DNA of 64,000 nt, taken from NCBI GenBank assembly GCA_022835595.1, contig BQUP01000008.1:310001-374000 (forward strand). The letters run 5' to 3'. Under the pieces are notes generated by a model. The model searched no databases. It was given only the letters and a program-made list of their open reading frames with translations, and was not told the DNA's origin. Below are positions 23,773-35,199 of the stretch, one piece after another. The translations under genes and the position numbers were made by a program. Source of the DNA: Cystobasidium ongulense (taxonomy: Eukaryota > Basidiomycota > Cystobasidiomycetes > Cystobasidiales > Cystobasidiaceae). Every line of letters starts with the position of its first letter. The stretch's first letter is position 1.

Positions 23773-24538
23773 TCACACAGGCGTTCGACGTGCACCCGCG
23801 CCTGCTATCTTGTCGACAACCTGTGATTACAAACGCGCATGTTAGTCGTTGTAGCTTTGAGTGGTGAAGGCACGAGACTCTGCACCTGTCGCACGCCCGG
23901 CATATTCAGAAAGCTGCCTATGAAGGGTAGTTGCCTCATGAAAGTTATAACGACAGGGAAGAAGTCGCTGCATGAGAACGAAGTCAACAGACCGGTATAC
24001 CCAGTCAAATAAGCATACAAACTCACCCAAAGAGGTTCAAGAACCCGAACATCTCGATAAGCATACCCCAAAATGGATAGCGCAGGAAGACTAGCAATAT
24101 CCCGCCCATAAAGCATGCCGTCCCTCGTAGCTTGTTCCGCCGTGCGAAGAAGGCTACCGTCTGTAAGCAAGGACACACAAGGAGAGCATTGTTTAGTGAG
24201 CAGCTTGGGGTGCCAGGCTTGTTCTGGATGCGTTGCATGAAGCGTACCTTTTTCGGGCCGATGACGAGGGTGATTCCTGATAGAAATAGAATCTGCAGCA
24301 AGGAGAGCAAGCAGATATCCATTGAATTAGAGTCTCTAGATATGCATACGGCAGTGGGTGCTCACGTCTCCCAGCGCTAGTAAAGCAGCATCGAAGAAGG
24401 TGACTATCCCAAGCATGAGGAACAAGAGTCCTGCGGACGTTATGCCAACTCCAATCCTAGAACAGCAGGACCGATTTCAGCTAGTTCACTCGGTCGATGT
24501 AGCGTATTCGCGTACTTTTGCTGGTCTGTGAGCCACAT
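23773..24538 (-). CDS. GOT1: GOT1 family Golgi transport protein
   Basis: Small tetraspanning membrane protein of ER-Golgi transport. The spliced product of about 140 residues reads MWLTDQQKIGVGITSAGLLF at the start (first coding exon 23 nt), then FDAALLALGD, LFLSGITLVIGPKK, RRNKLRGTACFMGGILLVFL and YPFWGMLIEMFGFLNLFG. It continues FFPVVITFMRQLPFIGSFLN and MPGVRQVVDKIAGAGARRTPV. Every block aligns with yeast Got1 and human GOLT1B (for example GFFPVV, the P-x-x-G-S-L-N-x-PG block). The last intron (donor after CGACAG, acceptor CACAG at about 23821) and the stop at 23773-23775 are inferred from this alignment. Four hydrophobic segments are visible. Confidence 0.92.
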
Positions 24539-25023
24539 TATCGCTTTTGAGAGTTGAAATTGATGTGTCGGTAAGAGAGAAACGTCCAAGTGGCCGATCA
24601 CGGTGTCGCTTTGCAAGCGGCAAGTCAGCCGCATCTCTTTCCGAAGCCATCTGGAAGGCTTATAGCCAATCTTCCTCATAAGTACATCACTGACATCAGA
24701 GCGAGCTGCAGAGCAAAGATCGTGTCAATGCGCAATCGTAAAGAGTCGAGGGAATCATTTTGTTACGCATAAAGTTTTATTTTCTCTAGATTCCCTATGC
24801 TGGTACACTGTGTCGGTAATACAATATATCGACGAAGCCCTTGACTTTAACCCATCTAATCTAAAGTTTCATGTAACATATACAGATCCTTTGTCTGCTG
24901 ACCACGGCAGCAAGCAGTCACTTGGTCACAACGACGAACTGAAGACTGATTCACCTTTTCTACTTATCACTGTTACTTACATCATTATACTTATTGAGCC
25001 AGCGTCTGCGCCAGGCAATGGGA
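24539..25023. other. Intergenic region between GOT1 start and HMG-box gene end
   Basis: 485 bp holding the GOT1 promoter and the 3' UTR of the HMG-box gene. Nothing else is supported. Confidence 0.35.
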
Positions 25024-26846
25024 TCAACATAGTTCGCCTTCACACAGGCCGTTGTTGGAGTCCCAACTCTTGAGAAGCTCTTCGAGGGGAACACCATCTT
25101 TTTCGTCGGGGGTGACCTTAACGTGACGGTACTGCCACCACGATGGGAGATCGAGAGGCTGCTGTTCGAGCTGAGCTATTGCCGAGTTATCGGAAGTAGG
25201 GAAGGTTGATGCTATGGCGGCCATACCGGAGGCTGAGTTGATAGAGGACGTGATGCCAGCTGTCTCCGAGACGGGCGACCAGTATGCGAAATTCGGCGAC
25301 GAGGACACCGCAGGAACCGACAACGCTGGAGGAACAAAGGCATACTGCGTTGGTGAAGTGAGAGCGACTGGAGTTGTTAGACCAGACGATGCCGGGTTGA
25401 AGCTGAGAGGAGGGGCGCCTGGAAAGTCAACTTGAAGTGAACTGTTGTTATTGCTCGTGTACAAAGGCTCGTTGATGGATAGAGATGGCAATAGGCTCGT
25501 CTCCCATATTGGCGAGACAGACGGTACAAAGGCGCCAGGGAAGGAATTGGCACTTGAAGGAGTGCTGAGATGGTTATCACTGCCTTCGTTGGGGAAGATT
25601 GCCTCCCATTGAGCCTTCAAAGATGGCCATCGTTCCTGTGCATATGGCGAATCAAGAGAGCTCGTGTTATCCATAGAGGGCGATCCGAGCGTTGAGGTAG
25701 CAAATACTGGGGGAGTAAGCGCCCACTGATGCTCTTGCTGGCGCCAGGGTGAAGTCTGGCTTTGATCGTGTAGGGCGAGACTTGCACCAGCGGCTGGACT
25801 GTGATAGCTGCCGGAAACGATAGTAGGAGACGTGTAGTATGACTGAGTCGAGATTGCTAGGGGGACCGAAGGTCGAAGAGGTGAGCCAGATTTACTCCTT
25901 TCTCGGTTGATCTTGTCCTTGTCGGCTCTCTTCTTGTTGGGATTGAAGCGATAGCCTGTATGACGGAACGAATTTGTTAGGGGACGAAGGGACCATTATG
26001 CTGTCCTTGAAAGCTTACCCGGATTTTCCATCGCATGAACCACACTTCGGAGTGCTGCCTCGCTATGATAGTACTCTTTGACCGATGGAGGTTCGGCTGC
26101 CCACATGCCAGCGATCTGCTTCGAGAAGCTAGCTTGAGTTGGTCGCATGCCTCGGTCCAGTTTACCTCGACCGCTATGACCGTCGGTATACATGGTCGGA
26201 TTCAGGTTCTTGAACTCTGCCAATTTTTTGCTCCGGTATAGGATCCAAGCATTAGGAGGGCGCGCAACTTTCGGTTCGCCATCTGCTTTGGTGGAGCTTG
26301 TCTTCTTTGCTACACGGCTAGTTTTGGCTTTGGGGGATAGCCCGAAAGCTCTTTCGACAGGAGGGTAAGCTTTCATGTATTCATGCTCATCGCTCGGGCC
26401 AGAGCCCAGGGAACCAGTTGTACTGCTGGAACTCGGGGACGTAGGGGCGGTCGCAGTCATGTGGAATGCATTGGGTGCGCCATAATAATTGGAGAACAAC
26501 TCGATAGGCATGCCGTTCTCGTAATCGTAAGTCGAAGGCATCGTAGCTGCTCGACCGAGACGCGGCCGCACTGTATCCTGGGACGACGACTTATGGTGCG
26601 CCAGGGGCTTACTATTCAAGGATGAATAGTCGACTGCTGAGGGTATACAGGATTATAGTGGGTGTGAATCAAGTACAAAGGTTTGGGTGTTGGAGGAAGG
26701 TAATCGATCAGTATTTGTTTGCGGGACTTTACACTAGAGCCCCGATATCACTACCGGAACCGATAGCCTTGAACGCAAAGAAACAGCGGCATGCAGTACT
26801 TACCACACGACAAAGCATTGTCAAAGAAGTTGACTTCGGATGACAT
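25024..26846 (-). CDS. HMG-box transcription factor (MATA_HMG type)
   Basis: Sequence-specific DNA-binding factor. The HMG box lies at about 25970-26280: RPPNAWILYRSKKLAEFKN (helix 1), then after an unusually long linker SFSKQIAGMWAAEPPSVKEYY (helix 2), then HSEAALRSVVHAMENPGYRFNPNKK, ending across an intron in a basic tail. The downstream half is Ser/Pro/Thr-rich and probably disordered, with WWQYRHVKV near the C-terminus. The first codon is not in the main exon: that exon opens only with TTG in frame. I infer ATG at 26846 (MSSEVNFFDNALSC), donor GTAAGT and an acceptor near 26634-26640, a 160-170-nt intron. About 530 residues. Basidiomycete relatives of this class include the Mat2/Prf1 pheromone-response factors; orthology is possible but unproven. 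Confidence 0.8.
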
Positions 26847-28351
26847 GGTGATGATATCTTGCTAATTTCACCCGGATTGTATAATATGGGATGTACTGGT
26901 CGATCCGGAAGGGAGATCGACGTACTTCTAACGTCAGCAACGATAGTGCTGTATGCTTAGGTGAGAAATCTACGGGAGAATGTTTGAAGGTATACCGACT
27001 TTCTCGACAGAACTTGGAGAGAACAGACCTGAGGAGGAAGAGGCTGAAGCTGAAAGCCCAGAGAGATGCACCTTGAGGCCAGCTTGTCACTCATGGTCAC
27101 CGTCTGCCCACCGGCCGACGGACAGCGCACGAGGCAGTGAGTACGCTTAGCCTTCTGGGTTAGGTCCCTTGAAAGCATGGAATTTCCTTTTGATGAAAAG
27201 CCGACAATTCCACCTGCCATTTGCAACGGTTGGCGGTTGGTTGGTGGCATCCATATCGCGCCAGCGGCTCGTCTGATGCCACCATGCTTCAGTCAGATAT
27301 GTTCGGCCGAACAAAAGCCTTCTTTGCTGCAAAGCCAATCTTCATATGCGTAGCATAATTGGGGTAAGAAATCTAGGGAGCCCCGGTACGACGTAGGCAC
27401 AGGAACGCAAAGCTTAAGGCATTAGTGCTGTTGAAGCAAGTCATGCCTCGTTGCACCGCATGGCTTGCCGGTGTTCGGCCCAATGCTTTGGTCAAGTCGG
27501 CCAGCTTGGGGAATGCTCCAAACAGATCTACCGGTACCGGAACCTGAGGGGCGCCAGCTTTGTGCTTGAATGATTTGATTTCGGGCTGCATGCGGAATAA
27601 TGCTTTTGTATGGGTCATTAATTGAGCCTTGGCTAATTCGCAATCAATAGGTACCGTACCTTAATCCTTTTGGTGATCGGACTTTTTATGCCACGTGCGC
27701 GAGTACGCATTGGCCGGTCGTGGCTAAAATCTTTCCTGACAGCTGCATCCACTCACCTGCAATGATAGCGTGCCGAACACGGCAAAATTCGATACCAACA
27801 TGACATAGAAGCGGTGTACCTGATCCGCCAGGCAGGTCTACGGACGTGGCGCCCGTTGCCACCCTTGTCACCTTTCAAGCGGTGACGGCGCCGTGGCCAG
27901 TAGTAAGAATAAGTGGGAGAGGGGTCGTTCAAGAGCTAGATCACAGAAAGTAATCGGCCTGACCTGGAGCCCTTGCTGGATCTGACGCAGAGATGAAGCT
28001 GTTGGATATGCCGGGCAGTAATTGGATAAAAAACAAGCACGTTACCGGCCTGGCATTGCGACACCCGAAACAGAGCCAGACCGGCTCAGCAGCTCCTACG
28101 AGGGATGCAGAATGAAGGGATGCAGAGTCTAGGATAACCTCGCTGGCGCGCATTGCCCATACGCCACAAGCAAGTACCCAAAGAGGATTAGCCAGAGCCT
28201 CAGTCTCAAACCAGAAGGAAATGCTGATTCAGTAGATAACGCGATTGTGTCAGGACTGGGCCTGATGAACGCTAACGTGTAGTGCGGTCCGCCGTTCTGA
28301 GAATATGTGATACTCGCTAAATGCGCAAAGGTGAAGACGTATGGTAGAGAT
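26847..28351. promoter_or_regulatory. Long 5' region of the HMG-box gene
   Basis: 1,505 bp between the HMG-box gene start and the TPI stop, the longest gene-poor stretch in the window. No gene is recognised. A short minus-strand frame (27373-27618, 81 codons from ATG) has no recognisable domain. Developmental regulators in fungi often have long 5' leaders with upstream ORFs, which would fit. HMG-type ACAAAG cores are too short to claim as sites. Confidence 0.4.
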
Positions 28352-29660
<1,309 letters not shown>

Positions 29661-30267
29661 GATGAAGAGAGGTTTCGGATGAAGGTCAAGGGTATTGACT
29701 TGTCTCTGCGTGTTGTTGCGGAATTGGACAAAGCTAGACCCGCTCCTTCTCGAAACTCGCAAACACCGTCCAATTCCCGATCACTATACTCTCAACGGTG
29801 GTCCACTTCTATTAGCTTACGGGTTGCGCACATTGACATACAAAGCCAACAGGAGCGAGCAGCTAAATTATTCACCCTGTTCAGGGATAAGTGGCCGACA
29901 AGTACTGAAGGCCAAAGGCTCGGCGAGGCGGGGCAAGTCTAGAAAAGCGCAGCAAGCCAAAGAATGCACGCATAGAAGCCATTTTATTTGTAATGGAATT
30001 ATAATTGGCATTAGGAGATCACAAAGTGCAATTTAGTGAATTCTCCTAATGTTCCCATCTCTTCTAAATATCCGGGCCTGGTTTGTCGAATGATACTGTG
30101 TCAGCAACGACAACGAAAGCCCGGCAGCATGTCAGCTTGATTCTGAGTGCTATATTTACATAGCGAGCTTACCAGTGAGGCTGAGGCTGCTGTTACCTAG
30201 GCACAGATGAAAGCCTTCAAGAAAATTCATGCGGCTTATGACGGTGGTACCCCGACGTAGCGTTAGC
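29661..30267. promoter_or_regulatory. Upstream region of TPI1
   Basis: 607 bp between the TPI start and the profilin stop. Holds the TPI promoter and the profilin 3' UTR. No other feature is supported. Confidence 0.35.
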
Positions 30268-30960
30268 TTAGAAGCCTACACTAACGAGGTAACCAGCCAT
30301 ATCTTCAACGACCTTGTTTGCGTCTGCTGGTAGTATTCCTTCTTTGTATTCACCGATAAGAATGGCTTTGCCTGACTTTGTTACGCAGATGCCGTCGGCC
30401 TAAACAGCGCGTTTGGACCAAGTGAAAGAGCGGGCGTAAAAGCATATCAGAGAAGAACTTGATAGCAAGTACGGAATAAGAGAATGACTGGCGTACAGCT
30501 TTCTTTCCGTAGAATGAGTCGCCATTTGGTCGCAAGAACATGTACTTGGTCCCTCCGATGTGAATGCCATGCGCTTGCAGTTGGTCAGGCCCATTCTTGA
30601 ATGCATTGATGAGTGCCTGTTCTTCTTGAGGTTGAATCTGTGAGGGCAGTGTTATACACAGGAATGTATCAATCCTGCAGTCAGCTACGGTACCCCATAG
30701 CCTCGCTATCTGGCCTCGTCAGGGCAACTCACAGAAAGACCTGGAGAGGTCGCCCACACTCCGCCGTCTAGACCAATGATGGCAGCCTCGGTGAGCTTTC
30801 CAGAGCCAACAAGGTGGTCTGACACGTATGCTAGACCACGTAAACAACCTCAGCTTGCTGGTTCCTTTGCTTTTAAATGCCCGTGAGAGCGTCTAGTGAC
30901 GTGGGGCCAGGCATGACCACGCCTCTGCAGCTTGTCTTCACACTCACCGTCCCAACTCAT
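30268..30960 (-). CDS. PFY1: Profilin
   Basis: Small actin-monomer-binding protein that also binds poly-proline and phosphoinositides. MSWD is encoded by a 13-nt first exon. It is followed by AYVSDHLVGSGKLTEAAIIG, then GVWATSPGLS, IQPQEEQALINAFKNG, GGTKYMFLRPNGDSFYGKK, DGICVTKSGKAILIGEY and the end VVEDMAGYLVSVGF. The MSWDxYV start, the W-A-x-S motif and the ...YL-x-x-x-G[YF] end are all profilin signatures. About 127 residues in five exons. Stop TAA is at 30268-30270. Confidence 0.95.
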
Positions 30961-31838
30961 GTTAACGTCGATACGATTACAAAGGTGGATGGATGCTTTA
31001 TCACTAGATGGAGGCCTTGTGGTCTTCTCCCTGCTTGCGATGCGGTCGTACAGGATGCGAGGCGTGAGAGGCAAGTCCACGTCGTGAGGAAAGGCTCACG
31101 ACAGTGAATTTCACGAGCAAGATCGTAGCCTGTCGCGTTCAACAAATACGAAGGCAATGGGATGGCCATATAATATAGTGACAACTGTGTCTTCGGGCTC
31201 TGCTGGAGCTTCCTGTTCTGCCTGCTGCTCAAACTTCTGAAGCCGCCAAGCCGCCAGCAGTACCATATCGACACAATGCAATGTCAACAGAACCGGCCTA
31301 TTGCTCATTCGAACGGCTCCACCTCGGACGATACAACTTTAACAAGGACCTGACCTGGCTCATCAGAATTACGGTCACCTTCCAGGATCAGGGCAATTCG
31401 TTGATCTATCTTCGAGCGCTACAGCTATAAACTTGCAGGTTGAACCCAAATCTGGTCGCGAGAATACACGATGTCAGCCAGACAGCCAAGCAGATATAAT
31501 GATATCCGAGGTAATTCGCAGACAGTACCCTCCTGTAGCAAAGTATCGCTAGTTTCGTATACTGCACGTCAGTCGCCACTGCGAAAGCGTCTCCACCCAA
31601 CCCTGAGCAATCGATGCATATCTTGCAGATCTGACTTCTTCTGAACGGTCAGCCTTCGTACAAATATCACTTAAGAAGCAAATCTTTGTTCGACTTGTGA
31701 TTTTTAGTCACCCTCATCGAGACCTTTCCATCACACAAAGCGATATCGCGTTATAGACCAGGTACACTTCTCAATCTGTGATCTATAAATACTCCATTGT
31801 CTCCAGGCCCTTCAGGCGACTACAATAGCAATAAGCCG
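30961..31838. promoter_or_regulatory. Divergent intergenic region, profilin / F-box-like gene
   Basis: 878 bp between two outward starts. A 65-codon minus-strand frame from ATG at 31308 exists but shows no domain and is not called as a gene. No other structure is seen. Confidence 0.35.
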
Positions 31839-32972
31839 ATGCTGACACGCCAAGCAGCTCTTCGTTACTCCTCAAGCAGAATGAACATGCCTGCTCTACC
31901 GATAGAAGTCATCCGCTTGATCCTGGCGCACCTGTCGTTGTCGCCGCCTGCATCGCCATTACTCGCTGCTCTGCCTTATAGCCATGCTATACGCTCTGAA
32001 CGGCCTACACCTAGTGTGTCCGGCCTTTTGGCTTGCTGCCTCGTCAACAAAGCCTTCCTGGCTGAAGCACAACCTCTTCTACTCCATTCGGTCTATATTC
32101 TCAGCGAGGCAGATGCAAAAAGCTGGCTCAAAAGTGCGGCAAGCCACGGTAACCTCGCAAGTCATATCAGACGCCTATGTCTGAGTTGCGCCGAAGCAGA
32201 AGATGCTATCGGTCACATCCTGCGCACGTCTACTAAGCTTCGATGCCTTACACTGGATGCCAAAGGCGCAGAAAGCAGAGACTGTCTCGCAGAGTGCATC
32301 AACGTAGCTCTTCAAAAATGCGAACGACTCGAATGCATAAGCTTGACGGCCTTGACATCTATCAAAACGCTTTCGATGGTTTACAATCTGCCTTATCGTC
32401 TTCGATGCTTAGAAATACACGGCTTGTATAAGTATAAAGGTGCACTATGGGATAATTCGCAGGATTGGATAGATGCAGATAGTGTCATTTTTGATGGGGT
32501 CAAGATGCTCGATAAGTGGGATATGCGTTTCCTCTTCCGACTCTTCGAGGTATCTTCCACAAATCCGCTTAGAATCCTCACCTTTCGCCAATGTCAGATA
32601 TCCTTCGATTTCCTGCCAGAAGCGACGTATGCCAGCGTTGGAAAGATCATACTAGAGGAGGCACCGAAGTTACTGGAACTGGACCACCTTGACCGGTTCG
32701 CTCGCTTAGGGACCTTGGCCATTGGAGCGAAACACGACTTTATAGAACTAGGGTGCTGTTTGACGGCTGTCGAAAGGCTCCACTTGACAAGCTGCAATTC
32801 TCCTACTTTTAAGATGGTGATCCAGTGGATCTCGAAAGGCTACTATCCGAATCTAGCAATTATCAGTATGGAGAAGGCACACCTCGAGGCATGCGCGGAT
32901 GGTTCAAGTTGGATGGAAACGCTTAATTCTGTTTGTCCCGGAATTTCCATTCAGCTCACGTCGACTGTTTAG
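31839..32972 (+). CDS. F-box-like hypothetical protein
   Basis: A single uninterrupted frame, unusual here because nearly all neighbours have introns. The first in-frame ATG is at 31839 (MLTRQAALRYSS), giving 377 residues; a second ATG at 31881 (MNMPALPIEVIRLILAHLSL) begins just before the domain. The stretch MPALPIEVIRLILAHL followed by LLACCLVNKAFLAEAQPLLLHSVY resembles an F-box followed by the usual cyclin-like second helix. Later Leu-rich segments (LRCLTLD, LECISLT, LRCLEIHG, LRILTFRQC) suggest degenerate leucine-rich repeats. Basidiomycetes carry many such proteins. If it is an F-box protein it would recruit substrates to an SCF ubiquitin ligase. The assignment rests on weak sequence resemblance. 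Confidence 0.65.
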   Translation: MLTRQAALRYSSSRMNMPALPIEVIRLILAHLSLSPPASPLLAALPYSHAIRSERPTPSVSGLLACCLVNKAFLAEAQPLLLHSVYILSEADAKSWLKSAASHGNLASHIRRLCLSCAEAEDAIGHILRTSTKLRCLTLDAKGAESRDCLAECINVALQKCERLECISLTALTSIKTLSMVYNLPYRLRCLEIHGLYKYKGALWDNSQDWIDADSVIFDGVKMLDKWDMRFLFRLFEVSSTNPLRILTFRQCQISFDFLPEATYASVGKIILEEAPKLLELDHLDRFARLGTLAIGAKHDFIELGCCLTAVERLHLTSCNSPTFKMVIQWISKGYYPNLAIISMEKAHLEACADGSSWMETLNSVCPGISIQLTSTV

Positions 32973-33099
32973 GCTCATTTCGAAACGCATTGCATCTGAA
33001 TAATCTATACTCCGGCTCTAATGCCAATAGCGATCTATGGGTAGTCTTGTAAAATGTCTATCTATGGTATATATACAGTGTTCGCAAAGCAGAACCGAA

Positions 33100-34251
33100 T
33101 TATTCCCCTGCATCCTCTAGTGCTTCTCTAACGGCAGATGACTGAGCTAAAGCCCATGCATTTTTCGGTTCCACGTATAGCGAGTCTGCTTCGACAAGGA
33201 CCTTGCCGTCTAATGTTTCTATCGTTCCACTGGCCCAAGCCTTTCTTCCTTCCCCTCGGTCCCCATGCACGCGTACGACTACAAAATTGTCCGCATAAGT
33301 AGGAGCTTTGTACCGAACATTGAGATAAGCAGTCATTGCTACACGGTTTGGCACCAGGAAAAAGGCCTGCATACAACAGAGTCAGTACTGGAGGCGGCGG
33401 CAGGCGTGAGGAGATCGCGAGCTTTTAACCTACAGGTCTAGCGATTGCTTCGTCGAGAATAGTTGCTAAAAGTCCGCCATGGACTATACCATTATGCCCA
33501 CACATTCGGTTTCCTATGTGTGATACATAGGTTTAGCCACATTTTCCTTCCGTTAAGATGGTGCACTGCTCTCACCAAGGTGCATTATAGCTACACACTC
33601 CTTGTTGTCCGGGGTATAAAAAAGCAACGGCGGCACTGCGAACATGCCTGGACCACGTAAAGTAGATTGTGTAAGGGAGTGACGTTTCTTCTCAGGCGGT
33701 ACCTTGGAATAAGGTCTCATTTCTTTGTATTTTCTCGCTTTGGAGACCTGCTCCTTCTCGAGACTTGTCACATTGGGGGTCGTATCGCTTGGCTCATCAA
33801 CCGTAGCTTCTCTTAGCTGCTTGACTATATCTAAATTCTGCAATTGCTGCTCGATCGCAGTCGAGTGCGCAATACCTTCTTCCGAGTCGTGCGACGGATG
33901 CGCTTCCACTGGTGTCGGATAGAGAAGCTTGTAGAATGACGGAGGAAATACCAAAGCTAAGCTGTATCCAGCTATGCCTACTGCTATCGCGGTAGCAAGT
34001 GTAGAAAGCCCGCGCTTGGGAGGTGTTGTTTTCGCAGACGCCGCTTGACTTGACACAGTCGTGACTTGCCGGCAAGGCGAGTACCCGACTGGAAAAGGCA
34101 CTGAAGTCGTTCGGCTGGACTGCCAGCCCCGTCCAGCTGCTCGAATAGTCCCTGGTATGCGCGCAAATGCACTCATGATGATGGATGGGTATAGAAAGGT
34201 TGCAGTAGTGCCGAGACGTGCAAGCGGTCGAGAACCGTGACCGGAACCCAT
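33100..34251 (-). CDS. Mitochondrial HGG-motif thioesterase (4HBT superfamily)
   Basis: Predicted acyl-CoA thioesterase. The hotdog domain is C-terminal and split by introns: NRMCGHNGIVHGGLLATILDE (HGG motif with the catalytic acidic residue in the following helix), then AFFLVPNRVAMTAYLNVRYK and VVRVHGDRGEGRKAWASGTIE. The N-terminal part is Arg/Ser/Ala-rich and looks like a mitochondrial presequence, followed by one hydrophobic segment (LSTLATAIAVGIAGYSLALVF, about 33955-34015) suggesting a membrane anchor. Start ATG at 34251 in ACCATGG context is preferred; ATG 34176 (MSAFARIPG) is an alternative. About 370 residues in three exons. The natural substrate is unknown. Its stop is 128 bp from the convergent F-box-like gene. 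Confidence 0.8.
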
Positions 34252-35199
34252 GGTGGCGAAGATTGCCGCAAGTGTCACCGTTCCAAAAGGTTGCTCGAGA
34301 GCTTTCGTTACTGTTATTCAAAGCAAAAGAATTAAAAACTTTCGACACAAGCGATAGCCTTCGGATACAATATCGTTTGCCTAATGCCGACCTGGCCAAC
34401 CAAATCTTAAGAGTGTCTGGTTGCACGTGTGGAAAGACATCATGATGCCGACCGACTTACAGGAACGCCGCAGTGTCGAGTTGTCAGAAGATATTGTGTT
34501 GCACTTTGTTGTACTTTGGTGCACAAATGATAGCGACGTGCTTTCTAAGGCCTAAGAATCTAGCTATGACATCCCAAGGATTCGCGGGTTCGGGGAAGTC
34601 ATAAGAGTCCGGAACGTGCGCATACAAGGTAAGCAGGACAGAAAGATACCATAGCATAGTGCGTCTTGCAGTCTAGCAGCTCTGCCTACGACTCTTCGAA
34701 ACTGGACGTCCGTAATCCGGGTCAGTCTACCAGTGAGCTACCAGTGAGGGGAATAAGACATCGGCGAGCTTGCCGCAGCGAAGGACTGCTTCAAGTCCGA
34801 GAGGGAACAACAGTCACCAGCTGTACGTCACAGGTGTAGTTTAGAGCAGCTGCATCGATACTGTTGTGACTGTTTAGGCTGGCCAATTTTCTGTAAAGCT
34901 TCAAAGTCAGCGAATGCATCGGAATCAGCAGAACCGAGGCAGGGTCAGAGGGTCGACAGTTTAACGGATGAGGTTTCGAGTATGAGCATGTCAGGTTGAT
35001 AAACACTTGTAGACGCAAGAAAGGAAGACTAGTTGCTGACCAAGCCTGCCTGCTCTGCTTAGAAGTAGAGAAATGTGGCAACTTTCTTCCGCCTCCAGGC
35101 TCAGGGAAGGCTCAAATTTATGAAGCAGCCCGGATTCGACCTTGACCTGTACACTTCCAGACCTCGAGCGACTCCATCGAGATCCACACATCAAACACT
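34252..35199. promoter_or_regulatory. Divergent region, thioesterase / ribosomal protein eL8
   Basis: 948 bp. The direct repeat CTACCAGTGAG occurs twice in tandem near 34727-34748 with a TCTTCGAAA stretch nearby; this imitates tRNA promoter boxes but no cloverleaf forms. Otherwise no gene is seen. It should hold the promoter of a highly expressed ribosomal protein gene. Confidence 0.35.

Noticed and set aside
31111-31308. 65-codon minus-strand frame upstream of profilin
   Set aside because: No domain and no supporting introns; most likely promoter sequence.
34690-34750. Minus-strand sequence resembling tRNA A and B boxes (TAGCTCACTGGTAGA ... TTTCGAA)
   Set aside because: The D stem, T stem and acceptor stem do not pair, so no cloverleaf forms. 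It is probably chance, helped by the tandem CTACCAGTGAG repeat.
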